A DNA stretch of 31,787 nt from Solobacterium sp. (GTDB lineage Bacteria > Bacillota_I > Bacilli_A > Erysipelotrichales > Erysipelotrichaceae), in assembly GCA_016280695.1 (NCBI GenBank), contig JAEEHG010000105.1, positions 1-31,787 of the forward strand. Reading direction: 5' to 3'. The notes under the pieces were generated by a model that was not told the origin of the DNA, made no database searches, and saw only the letters and a program-made list of their open reading frames with translations. The position numbers and the translations under genes are program-made. This document shows positions 1 through 7,286 of the stretch, piece by piece. Position 1 is the stretch's first letter. Each line of letters opens with the position of its first letter.

Positions 1-1
1 C

Positions 2-718
2 GAGGTACTGGGCATCGGCTGTATGGCCATGGGTGTGATCCTGATTATCTTCTATTTCCTGATGGATGTGCGCGCCGCGCTGTTCCGCAATGACTTTGTG
101 GAAGGGATTATTCTGATCCTGCTTGGCGGGGTGGTAATCTACCAGATGAAGTCGGTGAAACCGCTGGTGCCGTTTATCCTGGCGATTGTCATTGCCGGCA
201 GCGGCGTGAAGAAGCTGCAGGACGGTATTGATGTGGGCCGGATCGGCTATCCGCATACATGGACTTATCTGATCATGGCGGTGATTTCCATTGTGCTGGG
301 TGCCCTGGTCATGCTGCAGTACGATGTAAAAATACTGTCACAGAATGAGGTGACCGGCATCGGCCTTGCGTTCTGCGGCATTACCGACCTGTTCTCGGCT
401 GTCTATCTGTCCGGCAAGATCCGCCGTTTCCTGAAGGAACTGGATGCCCCGGAGCCGGAAGAACCGGAAGTGATTGCCCCGGAATCGGCGAAGAAACCGG
501 CACCTGAAAAGAAGGAACCGGTTGTTGAATTCCATCCGGAACCGGAGCCTGTATACGAAGAAATTGCCGAACCCGGCAAGAGTTATATCAACACCATCAC
601 GCTGGATGATGATTATGAGCGCCCGGCAGTGGAAACAGCGAAAGCACCGGCGGAAGAACCGTCAGAAACAGCAGCAGGGGAACAGCCGGAACCCGCAGCT
701 GAGGAACCGAAAGCGTAA
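2..718 (+). CDS. DUF308/HdeD-like multi-pass membrane protein, 5' end outside the window
   Basis: The frame is open back to base 2, so the gene very probably starts before the window; the first ATG seen is at 23. The visible part has about five hydrophobic segments joined by short loops, which resembles the DUF308 (HdeD-like) small membrane protein family. This is a judgement from the hydrophobic pattern, not a motif match. After the last segment (around residue 135 from the ATG) comes a cytoplasm-like tail of roughly 90 residues rich in Pro, Glu, Lys and Ala. That tail looks disordered and is longer than a bare DUF308 protein would have. The function is unknown. The gene ends at a hairpin terminator shared with the convergent ROK kinase gene. 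Confidence 0.7.
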   Translation, partial: EVLGIGCMAMGVILIIFYFLMDVRAALFRNDFVEGIILILLGGVVIYQMKSVKPLVPFILAIVIAGSGVKKLQDGIDVGRIGYPHTWTYLIMAVISIVLGALVMLQYDVKILSQNEVTGIGLAFCGITDLFSAVYLSGKIRRFLKELDAPEPEEPEVIAPESAKKPAPEKKEPVVEFHPEPEPVYEEIAEPGKSYINTITLDDDYERPAVETAKAPAEEPSETAAGEQPEPAAEEPKA

Positions 719-742
719 AAAAAGATCACATGATCTTTTTTT
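717..742. terminator. Bidirectional rho-independent terminator
   Basis: An A-rich arm ending in GATC pairs with GATC followed by a T run (loop ACAT). A and T runs on both sides let it work for the membrane protein gene (+) and the convergent ROK kinase gene (-). Confidence 0.75.
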
Positions 743-1643
743 CATGTCCGGTTTCATAAAGATAATGGTACAGGGCCCCGATCAGGTTGGCATCATTGCC
801 GAAGGTACAGGCAGTGATTTCCGGCCGGTGCTGCGGATAGTAATCGGCCAGTCCGGCATACAGTTCATCGGTGACTTCATTGAGCATGTCCAGCAGGGCA
901 GGCTGGCGGCTGATGCCGCCGCCGATCGCGAACCGGTCCAGATCCAGGACAGACTGCAGGGCCAGCATGCCATTGGCCAGGGTCCGGCACCAGGCACGCA
1001 GGACCTGCGCGGCCAGCGGGTCCTGGTGCTCCACAGCCGCGAAAAACTGATAGCCGTCAGCGGATCCCGGAGTCAGCCCGGCGGTCTTTTCATACAGCCT
1101 GACCAGGCCGCCGGCCCCGCACTTCAGGCCCCAGATCTGCTCTTCGTAATACGGTTCTTCCATCAGGGTGGGGATATAGGAGAACTCCCCGGCCGCGAAG
1201 GTGGAGCCACGGTACAGTTTCCCATCCAGGATGACAGCGCCGCCGATGGCGGTACCCAGGGTCATGACGGCCCCGTTCCGCACACCTTTCAGCGAACCCT
1301 GCCAGAGCTCGGCAAGGGCCGCGCATTTGCCGTCGTTTTCCACACTGGCCGGCAGGCTGATCTCCGGGGGCAGCACATCTGCCAGGGGCATTTCATGGAT
1401 GAATTTGGCTGAGCCGCCGGTATAGAAGTAATTGTTTGCCGAATCGATCCTGCCCGGGGCGCTCATGACCAGTGCTTCAGCCTGCGGGAACTGCCTGCAG
1501 ATGCTGCGCAGAGCCTCCTGAAAATCATTTATGGAAGCGAGCGGGGACTGCATGGTGCCCTGATCGGCAATCCTGCCGGTTTCGTCCATCAGCGCGTATT
1601 TCAGATTGGTGCCGCCAACATCAATGCCAAGATAGTATGCCAT
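726..1643 (-). CDS. ROK family sugar kinase
   Basis: This is a 305-aa ROK (repressor/ORF/kinase) protein, probably a cytoplasmic ATP-dependent hexose or amino-sugar kinase. The N-terminal phosphate-binding motif DVGGTN lies at residues 8-13, and the ENDGKCAALAE and GTAIGGAVILDG segments are typical of the family. No DNA-binding domain precedes the kinase fold, so it is a kinase rather than a NagC/XylR-type repressor. The start at 1643 is chosen because AGGAG lies 10 bases upstream; a longer frame to 1673 lacks such a site. The usual ROK zinc motif (GHxxx followed by CxCGxxGCxE) is degenerate: the His position reads GEFSYIP and only one Cys remains near LKCGAGG. It may therefore belong to the zinc-less subgroup. 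The substrate cannot be told from sequence; glucose, N-acetylmannosamine or a beta-glucoside are possible. Confidence 0.9.
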   Translation of the reverse strand: MAYYLGIDVGGTNLKYALMDETGRIADQGTMQSPLASINDFQEALRSICRQFPQAEALVMSAPGRIDSANNYFYTGGSAKFIHEMPLADVLPPEISLPASVENDGKCAALAELWQGSLKGVRNGAVMTLGTAIGGAVILDGKLYRGSTFAAGEFSYIPTLMEEPYYEEQIWGLKCGAGGLVRLYEKTAGLTPGSADGYQFFAAVEHQDPLAAQVLRAWCRTLANGMLALQSVLDLDRFAIGGGISRQPALLDMLNEVTDELYAGLADYYPQHRPEITACTFGNDANLIGALYHYLYETGHEKKIM

Positions 1644-1735
1644 AACTGTCTGTCTCCTGTATGGTTTCATCATAGCATGAACATTCCGTGATTCTTTCTG
1701 ATCTGGTGTAAAATGACGGTGAGTGAGGACTGATT

Positions 1736-2272
1736 ATGAAACAGATGGAATACGCGTCACCGGTCGGCCGGATCACCCTGGTCAGTGACGGCGGTGCCCT
1801 GATCGGCGCCTGGATCGAAGGGCAGAAATACTTTGCGGCAACCCTGCAGGAGAAACCGGAGACAGATCCGCACGATCCTGTCCTGGTCCGCACAGCTGCC
1901 TGGCTGGACGCTTATTTTGCCGGGAAGAGACCGTTAGTCAGTGATCTGCCGCTGCAGCCCCGGGGCAGTGCCTTCCGGCAGGAAGTGTGGCAGCTGCTAT
2001 GTGAGATTCCTTACGGGGAAACGGTGACCTATGGTGAACTGGCGGACAAAATCGCGGCAGCCCGCGAAATGAAGAGATTCTCTGCCCAGGCCGTCGGCGG
2101 GGCAGTCGGGCATAATCCGATCTCGATCATCATTCCCTGTCACCGGGTGGTCGGCGCTGACGGCAGTCTGACCGGGTATGCCGGCGGAATATCCAGGAAA
2201 GTATCACTTCTGAAACATGAAGGGGCCCTGACCGACAGAATGTATGTGCCGGAAAAAGGGACGGCACTGTAA
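1736..2272 (+). CDS. ogt: Methylated-DNA--protein-cysteine S-methyltransferase
   Basis: A 178-aa suicide DNA repair protein that moves the methyl group from O6-methylguanine (and O4-methylthymine) to its own cysteine. The active-site PCHRVVG motif places the acceptor at Cys135. The upstream segment with Asn127 (GHNP) and the PYGETVTYGELA helix-turn-helix region are standard for the Ogt/MGMT fold. The C-terminal GYAGGISRKVSLLKHEGA is also canonical. The start has a GAGGA ribosome site about 7 bases upstream. The gene sits 16 bp before the nitroreductase gene, so the two are probably co-transcribed. The length matches the single-domain Ogt type, without an Ada-like regulatory domain. Confidence 0.96.
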   Translation: MKQMEYASPVGRITLVSDGGALIGAWIEGQKYFAATLQEKPETDPHDPVLVRTAAWLDAYFAGKRPLVSDLPLQPRGSAFRQEVWQLLCEIPYGETVTYGELADKIAAAREMKRFSAQAVGGAVGHNPISIIIPCHRVVGADGSLTGYAGGISRKVSLLKHEGALTDRMYVPEKGTAL

Positions 2273-2288
2273 AGGGGGGAAAACAGTC

Positions 2289-2783
2289 ATGAACAGTATT
2301 TTTCACCGGGTCAGCATCCGCCGGTATCAGGACCGGCCGGTTGAGAAGGAGAAAATCGAACTGTTGATGCGGGCCGGGATGGCGGCGCCGTCGGCCATGA
2401 ACCAGCAGCCGTGGGAATTCTATGTAATTACGAACCGGGAAACAATTGCGGACCTGGCGGCCTGCAGCCGGTACAGCGGATTCTCCGCTTTGGCCCCGCT
2501 GATGATCGTGCCGTGCTATAAAATGGAAGTGCCGGCCCCGTCCTTCCAGCTGATCGACCTGTCTGCCGCAACGGAAAACATCCTGCTGGAGGCAGATGAA
2601 CTGGGGCTTGGCGCTGTATGGATGGCGGTGGCGCCGGATGACGGACGTATCGCCAATGTGCGCCGGGTGCTGCAGATCCCGGAGCGCCTGGTGCCGTTCT
2701 GCATGATCGCCGCGGGTTATCCGGCTGAAGAGAAGAAACAGCAGGACCGCTACGAACCTGACCGGGTTCACTGGGTTGAATAA
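2289..2783 (+). CDS. Nitroreductase family protein
   Basis: A 164-aa FMN-dependent NAD(P)H oxidoreductase of the nitroreductase superfamily, likely a cytoplasmic dimer. The N-terminal SIRRYQDRPV and AAPSAMNQQPWEFYV segments are the usual FMN phosphate- and isoalloxazine-contacting regions. The C-terminal part (LGAVWMAVAPDD, then PERLVPFCMIAAGYPAEE) is also family-typical. The start at 2289 is preferred over an upstream in-frame ATG at 2244 because of an AAGGGGGG ribosome site just upstream; the longer form would overlap ogt. At 164 residues it is at the short end of the family. The physiological substrate is unknown. It is probably in one operon with ogt and is followed by a terminator. Confidence 0.93.
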   Translation: MNSIFHRVSIRRYQDRPVEKEKIELLMRAGMAAPSAMNQQPWEFYVITNRETIADLAACSRYSGFSALAPLMIVPCYKMEVPAPSFQLIDLSAATENILLEADELGLGAVWMAVAPDDGRIANVRRVLQIPERLVPFCMIAAGYPAEEKKQQDRYEPDRVHWVE

Positions 2784-2787
2784 TCGA

Positions 2788-2820
2788 AATGCCATCCGCA
2801 TACGGGTGGCATTATTGTTT
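2788..2820 (+). terminator. Rho-independent terminator after the nitroreductase gene
   Basis: A 10-bp stem (AATGCCATCC with GGGTGGCATT, one G-T pair) and loop GCATAC, followed by a modest T-rich tail (ATTGTTT). It separates the ogt-nitroreductase unit from the MATE gene. Confidence 0.65.
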
Positions 2821-2845
2821 ACAGTATGTTAAACTCTTACAGGTT

Positions 2846-4246
2846 ATGAAAAAGATCAGTTTCAGCCAGTTTGTCAGTGACCGTGCCTTCATGAAGAAGA
2901 CGCTTTTCATTGCGCTGCCGCTGATGATCCAGCAGCTGATCTCGGTCTGCGTGAACCTGGTGGATAATCTGATGGTCGGCTGGCTCGGTGACGCGGCAAT
3001 TGCCTCCGTGGCAGCGGTCAACCGTTTCTACATGATTGCCATGTTCGCCACCAACGGCCTGGCTTCAGCTGGCGGTGTTTTCATCGCGCAGTTCTACGGT
3101 GCGAAGGAAGCACAGAAGATGAAGGAATCGTTTCGGACCATTCTGACCGGGGCGTGCATCATCATGGTTGTCTTCAGTATCCTCGGGCTGTCGGCTTCCG
3201 GGCAGATACTTCGTTTTTTCACCGATGATCCCATGGTTATTGAGGACGGCATCCGGTATATCCGGATTGCGGCCTGGTCATTTGTGCCGGCGGCAGTCAC
3301 CATGTCTTCCTACAATGCCATGCGGGCGATCGGGGAGACAAAGATCCCGCTGCGCTGCAGTGTCACCTCGGTGCTGATCAATGCCTGTCTGAACTATATT
3401 TTAATGTTCGGCAAACTGGGCATGCCGCGGCTGGAACTGCGCGGTGCCGCGCTGGCAACCCTGATTGCCCGCATTATTGAGATGGTGCTGGTGCTGGCAG
3501 CGCTGAAGAAGCGGGAATTCGCGTTCAAGACGAAGGTATCGCATGTCTTCCATATTTCCGGGGACATCCTGAAGCATGTCATCGTCCGGGCCGCGCCGCT
3601 GATGATGAATGAAATCCTGTGGACAGCCGGCAACGCCATGCTGTTCAAGTTCTACTCCACCCGCGGGGCCGTGGTCATGTCCGGTTATTCCATTGCCACA
3701 ACCGTCGGTGACCTGTTCTTTACGCTGTTCGGCGGGATGGCGGCCGCAACCACCGTGCTGGTGGCCCAGCCGCTCGGGGCCAATCGTCTGGATGAAGCCC
3801 GCCGGAACGGTTACCGGCTGGTCGGCTTCAGTGTGTTCCTGGCGCTGTTCATCGGTATCCTGATGAATCTTTCCCGCGGCCTGGTGCCGCTGCTGTACAG
3901 CCAGATCAGCGCAGATTCCCGGTATATCGCGACAACCTATCTGCTGATCCAGAGTTTCATGTTCTGGAACTATATGGCCACAACGGAATTCTTCTTTATC
4001 CTGCGGGCCGGCGGGGACACCAAGAACACCCTGATCATGGACAGTTTCTTCATGTGGCTGGTCAATATCCCGGTCGTGGCGGCGGTTACGTACTTTACCG
4101 ACTGGAATTTCATCTGGATGTATCTGGCCGGTCAGGCAACGGACCTTCTGAAACTGATGTTTTCCTTCCATCTGTTCCGCAAGGAGCAGTGGCTGGTTAA
4201 TCTGACCGTCATGCAAAACAAGAGTGCACCGCAGAAACTTTCATAG
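2846..4246 (+). CDS. MATE family multidrug/toxin efflux transporter
   Basis: A 466-aa inner-membrane protein with about 12 hydrophobic helices in two related halves, as in the MATE family, which exports drugs or metabolites using an H+ or Na+ gradient. Family-like stretches include LFIALPLMIQQL with VDNLMVGWLGDAAIA in the first helices and the matching second-half segment starting around residue 240. The start at 2846 gives the expected short N-terminus; the frame extends to 2789, but that part overlaps the preceding terminator hairpin. The ribosome site (AGG, 3 bases upstream) is weak, so the start is less certain than the identity. The substrate is not predictable. Downstream lies tRNA-Gln. 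Confidence 0.93.
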   Translation: MKKISFSQFVSDRAFMKKTLFIALPLMIQQLISVCVNLVDNLMVGWLGDAAIASVAAVNRFYMIAMFATNGLASAGGVFIAQFYGAKEAQKMKESFRTILTGACIIMVVFSILGLSASGQILRFFTDDPMVIEDGIRYIRIAAWSFVPAAVTMSSYNAMRAIGETKIPLRCSVTSVLINACLNYILMFGKLGMPRLELRGAALATLIARIIEMVLVLAALKKREFAFKTKVSHVFHISGDILKHVIVRAAPLMMNEILWTAGNAMLFKFYSTRGAVVMSGYSIATTVGDLFFTLFGGMAAATTVLVAQPLGANRLDEARRNGYRLVGFSVFLALFIGILMNLSRGLVPLLYSQISADSRYIATTYLLIQSFMFWNYMATTEFFFILRAGGDTKNTLIMDSFFMWLVNIPVVAAVTYFTDWNFIWMYLAGQATDLLKLMFSFHLFRKEQWLVNLTVMQNKSAPQKLS

Positions 4247-4264
4247 TAAAATAAGAAAGCATAA

Positions 4265-4339
4265 TGCGGCATAGCCAAGCGGTAAGGCAAGGGACTTTGA
4301 CTCCCTCATGCGCAAGTTCGAATCTTGCTGCCGCAGCCA
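4265..4339 (+). tRNA. tRNA-Gln (anticodon TTG)
   Basis: A full cloverleaf: acceptor TGCGGCA pairs with TGCCGCA, the anticodon arm GGGAC-TTTGACT-CCC gives anticodon TTG, and the T arm has GTTCGAATC. The discriminator is G and the CCA end is genomically encoded. It is followed at once by a strong terminator. A TAAAAT -10-like box lies about 13 bases upstream. Confidence 0.95.
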
Positions 4340-4350
4340 CCGTCATGAAC

Positions 4351-4381
4351 AACCATCTGTGTATATACAGGTGGTTTTTTT
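4351..4381 (+). terminator. Rho-independent terminator of tRNA-Gln
   Basis: A 10-bp stem AACCATCTGT/ACAGGTGGTT, loop GTATAT, then seven T residues. Confidence 0.85.
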
Positions 4382-4491
4382 ATCGGCAGAGAGATTTTCA
4401 GCGTTCTGTCACGCAGTCCCGGCAGTGCCGGAGGTACAATAAAGCCGGAAGGTACCATGGCTTTGCGCACAGCCGGAAAGGAGATCATGCG

Positions 4492-4683
4492 ATGCAGACG
4501 AAACCATTTTTCATGAATAATCCGGACTGGTATTATTTCGATGAGGAAGACTGGAAATACAGGCTCACGGACAAAGCCCCGAAGGAGGCCCGGGACAGTT
4601 ACGAAGATTTTTATGCCAATACCGAAATGATCGATATTCAGGAAATCACGGAGCTTCTGGAAAGATCACGCAGGCTTCTCTGA
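4492..4683 (+). CDS. Small acidic, aromatic-rich protein of unknown function (63 aa)
   Basis: The start at 4492 is set by a GGAAAGGAG ribosome site 8 bases upstream. A longer open frame reaches back through the tRNA and is not real. A TACAAT -10-like box lies about 55 bases upstream, and a strong terminator follows the stop, so this is a self-contained transcription unit. The protein begins MQTKPFFMNNPDWYYF and then has an acidic Asp/Glu-rich stretch with many Tyr and Trp. It ends in a short amphipathic segment (IQEITELLERSRRLL). There is no signal peptide or membrane segment. I do not recognise a family. The context (between tRNA-Gln and trpS) does not suggest a role. Confidence 0.7.
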   Translation: MQTKPFFMNNPDWYYFDEEDWKYRLTDKAPKEARDSYEDFYANTEMIDIQEITELLERSRRLL

Positions 4684-4688
4684 AAGAA

Positions 4689-4720
4689 AAAAGATATCCC
4701 TGCCGGGATATCTTTTATTA
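4689..4720. terminator. Bidirectional terminator between the 63-aa gene and trpS
   Basis: A 12-bp perfect stem (AAAAGATATCCC/GGGATATCTTTT) with loop TGCC. A and T runs flank it on both sides, so it can serve the + strand small gene and the - strand trpS. Confidence 0.85.
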
Positions 4721-4723
4721 TGT

Positions 4724-5719
4724 TCAGTCAATGATCTCCATGCCGATGGCCCGCTGGACTCTGTCCAGGGTGACCGAAGCAATGGCCCTGGCCCGGTCAG
4801 CCCCGTCTTTCAGGGTTGTTTCGATCAGGTCGGAATCAATAATTTCATAGTAGCGCTTCTGGATTTCTTCCAGCTTGCCGCAGACAACATCCGCGACAGC
4901 CCGCTTGAAGTCGCCGTAGCCTTTGCCTTCGAATTCCTTTTCAATGTCTTCAAACGGCCGGTCGTCCTGCAGGGAAGACATGATCTGGATCAGGTTGGCA
5001 ATACCCGGCTGGTTCTCCGGATCATATTTGACAATGCCCAGACTGTCTGTCTTGGCGCTCATGATCTTCTTGCGGGCATCCTTGAGATCATCCAGCAGGT
5101 AAATGCAGCCACGGTTGAGACCATCGGATTTGGACATCTTGTGAGTCGGGTCGGTCAGGGACATGATGCGGGCCCCGACTTCCGGAATCATCGGCTCCGG
5201 GACATGGAAGATTTCACCATACCGGTTGTTCATGCGGATGGCAACGTCCCGGCAGAGCTCGACATGCTGCTTCTGGTCTTCACCGACCGGTACATAATCC
5301 GGTTCATACAGCAGGATATCCGCGGCCATCAGGGTCGGGTAGGTATACAGGCCGCCGGACAGATTTGCCTCACCCTTGGCCTGCTTATCCTTGAACTGGG
5401 TCATGCGGTTCAGTTCACCCAGATAGGTGTGACAGCACATGATATAGCCCAGCTGCGCGTGTTCCATGACATCCGTCTGCAGGAAAATAATGGACTTCTT
5501 CGGGTCCAGGCCGCAGGCCAGGTAGAGGGCCACACAGTCACGCAGATTTTTCTGCAGTTCAGCCGGTTCCTGCGGTACGGTGATGCAGTGCAGGTTGGCG
5601 ATGAAAGCGACCATTTCATACTCTTCCTGGGACTGTACGAACTGGCGCAGGGCGCCGATGTAGCTGCCAAGATGCAGCTGTCCGGTCGGCTTGATGCCGC
5701 TCAGCATACGATGCTTCAT
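4724..5719 (-). CDS. trpS: Tryptophanyl-tRNA synthetase
   Basis: A 331-aa class I aminoacyl-tRNA synthetase that charges tRNA-Trp in the cytoplasm. The HIGH-type signature is HLGS at residues 16-19 (after KPTGQ), and KMSKS lies at 194-198 within HKMSKSDG. GEDQKQHVELCRDVA is the conserved segment of the tryptophan/ATP site. The length matches bacterial TrpS. The start is preceded by AAGGGAGG. Expression is very probably controlled by the T-box leader immediately upstream, which carries a TGG specifier. It appears monocistronic, ending at a bidirectional terminator. The cognate tRNA-Trp lies about 20 kb away in this window. Confidence 0.98.
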   Translation of the reverse strand: MKHRMLSGIKPTGQLHLGSYIGALRQFVQSQEEYEMVAFIANLHCITVPQEPAELQKNLRDCVALYLACGLDPKKSIIFLQTDVMEHAQLGYIMCCHTYLGELNRMTQFKDKQAKGEANLSGGLYTYPTLMAADILLYEPDYVPVGEDQKQHVELCRDVAIRMNNRYGEIFHVPEPMIPEVGARIMSLTDPTHKMSKSDGLNRGCIYLLDDLKDARKKIMSAKTDSLGIVKYDPENQPGIANLIQIMSSLQDDRPFEDIEKEFEGKGYGDFKRAVADVVCGKLEEIQKRYYEIIDSDLIETTLKDGADRARAIASVTLDRVQRAIGMEIID

Positions 5720-5737
5720 GTTGTAATCCTCCCTTGA

Positions 5738-5965
5738 AATTAAAAGCGTCTCTTCTTTCGAAGGGACGCATGAGACTCGTGCGCGGTACCACCCGACTTA
5801 TCCGCATGATATGCAGATCACTTTTTCCGGGATAACGGACCGTCCGCTTCCATGGGAAGATGCTCACAGGCTCCAGCGGAATTGTACAGCAGCCGGCAGA
5901 TTTCACCAGGTTCTGCCTCTCTACGGACTCTGGTACAGACCATGCACCTGATCAATGCATAAACT
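5738..5965 (-). promoter_or_regulatory. T-box riboswitch (tRNA-Trp sensing) leader of trpS
   Basis: The transcribed leader holds the hallmark T-box sequence GGGTGGTACCGCG (5794 to 5782). Next comes an intrinsic terminator with arms GCGTCCCTTC and GAAGAGACGC, loop GAAA, and a TTTTAATTT tail (5769 to 5738). The 3' side of Stem I contains a TGG triplet followed by A (5875 to 5873), the expected tryptophan specifier. The distal Stem I arm is GGCAGA/TCTGCC around CCTGGTGAAA. By family knowledge, uncharged tRNA-Trp pairs with the specifier and with the TGGT bulge (5791 to 5788) to form the antiterminator and allow trpS transcription. Confidence 0.93.
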
Positions 5966-5966
5966 A

Positions 5967-5995
5967 ATTAAAGCACAGAAATCCGGCTGGTTCAA
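5967..5995 (-). promoter_or_regulatory. Promoter of the trpS T-box transcript
   Basis: TTGAAC (5995-5990), a 17-base spacer and TTTAAT (5972-5967) on the - strand, placed just before the T-box leader. The -35 overlaps the stop codon of the upstream amidohydrolase gene. Confidence 0.6.
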
Positions 5996-7275
5996 TCAAT
6001 GAATTTGTCCAGTTCGCGCTCGCATTCCGGATACTTGCTGACCTTGGGATCCTTGACCAGCCGGCCCCTGGCCATGACCATGCGGACATTCCGCAGCGTT
6101 TTCAGATCCTCCAGCGGATTGCCGTCCGTGACGATCAGGTCAGCATCCTTGCCTGCTGCGATGGACCCGGTCACATCATCGATTCCGGCCAGTTCGGCAT
6201 TCCGCAGGGTAGCGGTGTACAGGGCAAACTGATTGGAAACACCGATGAACTTGTGGAAGTACTGCAGCTCCCGCCAGAAATCATAATGGGTAATGTACGG
6301 GCAGCCGACATCATTGCCGAGGGCCACCGGGATATCGTTGTCCAGCGCGGCCCGGCAGTTGTCGATGATGCCGTTGAATACAAGTTCGCCGTTGTACTGT
6401 TCGACTTCCGAGGCATGGCTGACATCCCGGTCAAACAGGGCGTAGGGCAGGGCGGGAGACAGGGTCGTGCACAGGAATGCATGCCGGTCTTTGTACAGCT
6501 GCAGAATCTCCTCATCCACGGCAGCGCCGTGCTCAATGGAATCGACGCCGTTTTCCAGGGCAACCCGGACACCTTCCGTGCTTTCAACATGCGCAGCCAC
6601 GTAGAAACCTTTCTTATGTGCTTCTTCGCAGGCTGCCTTCACGATTTCCGGGGCCATCTTCAATTCACCGGGCACGCCTTTTGCCTTGGCGTCAAGAACC
6701 CCGCCGGTGATCAGGAGCTTGACCAGAGCGACGTTCTCGGATGCAACTTTGTCGACAAATGCGACGGCTTCTTCCGGACTCGTGACGGCGTGGGCAACAG
6801 AACCGGCCATATGGCCGCCCGGCACCGAGATGCCTTCATTGCCGGCCAGGATCCGCGGGCCGATCCGTTTCCCGGCTGCGATCTCATCACGCAGACGGCT
6901 GTCGAAATCAGCCAGGCCGCCGACTGTACGGATGGTCGTAACCCCGCTCATCAGTTCGGTTCTGGCATAGCCGGCACACAGTCTGTAACCGGCTGCCCGG
7001 CCAAGCGGATTGCTCAGGACAAAACGGGCTGTCTTGGAAGAATCCTTCTGTTTTTTCTGCGGTTTCCCGGCTGACGGGAGGTGCACATGCATGTTGATGA
7101 GGCCCGGCATGATGTACTTTCCGTCCAGATTGATGATTTCATAATCAGAAAGATTGACGCTGTCCTCAACGATATCCGTGATTTTTGCGTTGTCGGTCAG
7201 AATTGCCATCCGTTTCTGCGGCACCATGTCTTTAGTGCCGTCCAGGATGATGCCGTTGACAAATGCGTATTTCAT
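5992..7275 (-). CDS. Amidohydrolase family metal-dependent hydrolase
   Basis: A 427-aa cytoplasmic TIM-barrel hydrolase of the amidohydrolase superfamily (imidazolonepropionase / Xaa-Pro dipeptidase-like branch). The first metal motif HVH lies at residues 63-65 after the typical GKYIMPGLINMH. Later come a candidate bridging lysine (VALVKLLITGG), ligand histidines in AAHVES and SIEHGA, and the barrel-end Asp in ALGNDVG. The C-terminal segment GSIAAGKDADLIVTDGNPL is the usual closing beta-sandwich strand. The ribosome site AAAGGAGG is near-perfect. It lies 11 bp downstream of the M18 aminopeptidase gene, so the two form an operon. A role in peptide or amino-acid-derivative breakdown is likely, but the substrate is unknown. 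Confidence 0.92.
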   Translation of the reverse strand: MKYAFVNGIILDGTKDMVPQKRMAILTDNAKITDIVEDSVNLSDYEIINLDGKYIMPGLINMHVHLPSAGKPQKKQKDSSKTARFVLSNPLGRAAGYRLCAGYARTELMSGVTTIRTVGGLADFDSRLRDEIAAGKRIGPRILAGNEGISVPGGHMAGSVAHAVTSPEEAVAFVDKVASENVALVKLLITGGVLDAKAKGVPGELKMAPEIVKAACEEAHKKGFYVAAHVESTEGVRVALENGVDSIEHGAAVDEEILQLYKDRHAFLCTTLSPALPYALFDRDVSHASEVEQYNGELVFNGIIDNCRAALDNDIPVALGNDVGCPYITHYDFWRELQYFHKFIGVSNQFALYTATLRNAELAGIDDVTGSIAAGKDADLIVTDGNPLEDLKTLRNVRMVMARGRLVKDPKVSKYPECERELDKFID

Positions 7276-7286
7276 GAGAACCTCCT

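Noticed and set aside
474..1412. 312-aa + strand frame overlapping the membrane protein tail and antisense to the ROK kinase
   Set aside because: It begins as an Arg-rich out-of-frame reading of the Pro/Glu tail and crosses the terminator into the opposite strand of the kinase gene.
4264..4491. Extension of the 63-aa protein frame back to an ATG at 4264
   Set aside because: It would translate through tRNA-Gln and its terminator. The ribosome site clearly favours 4492.
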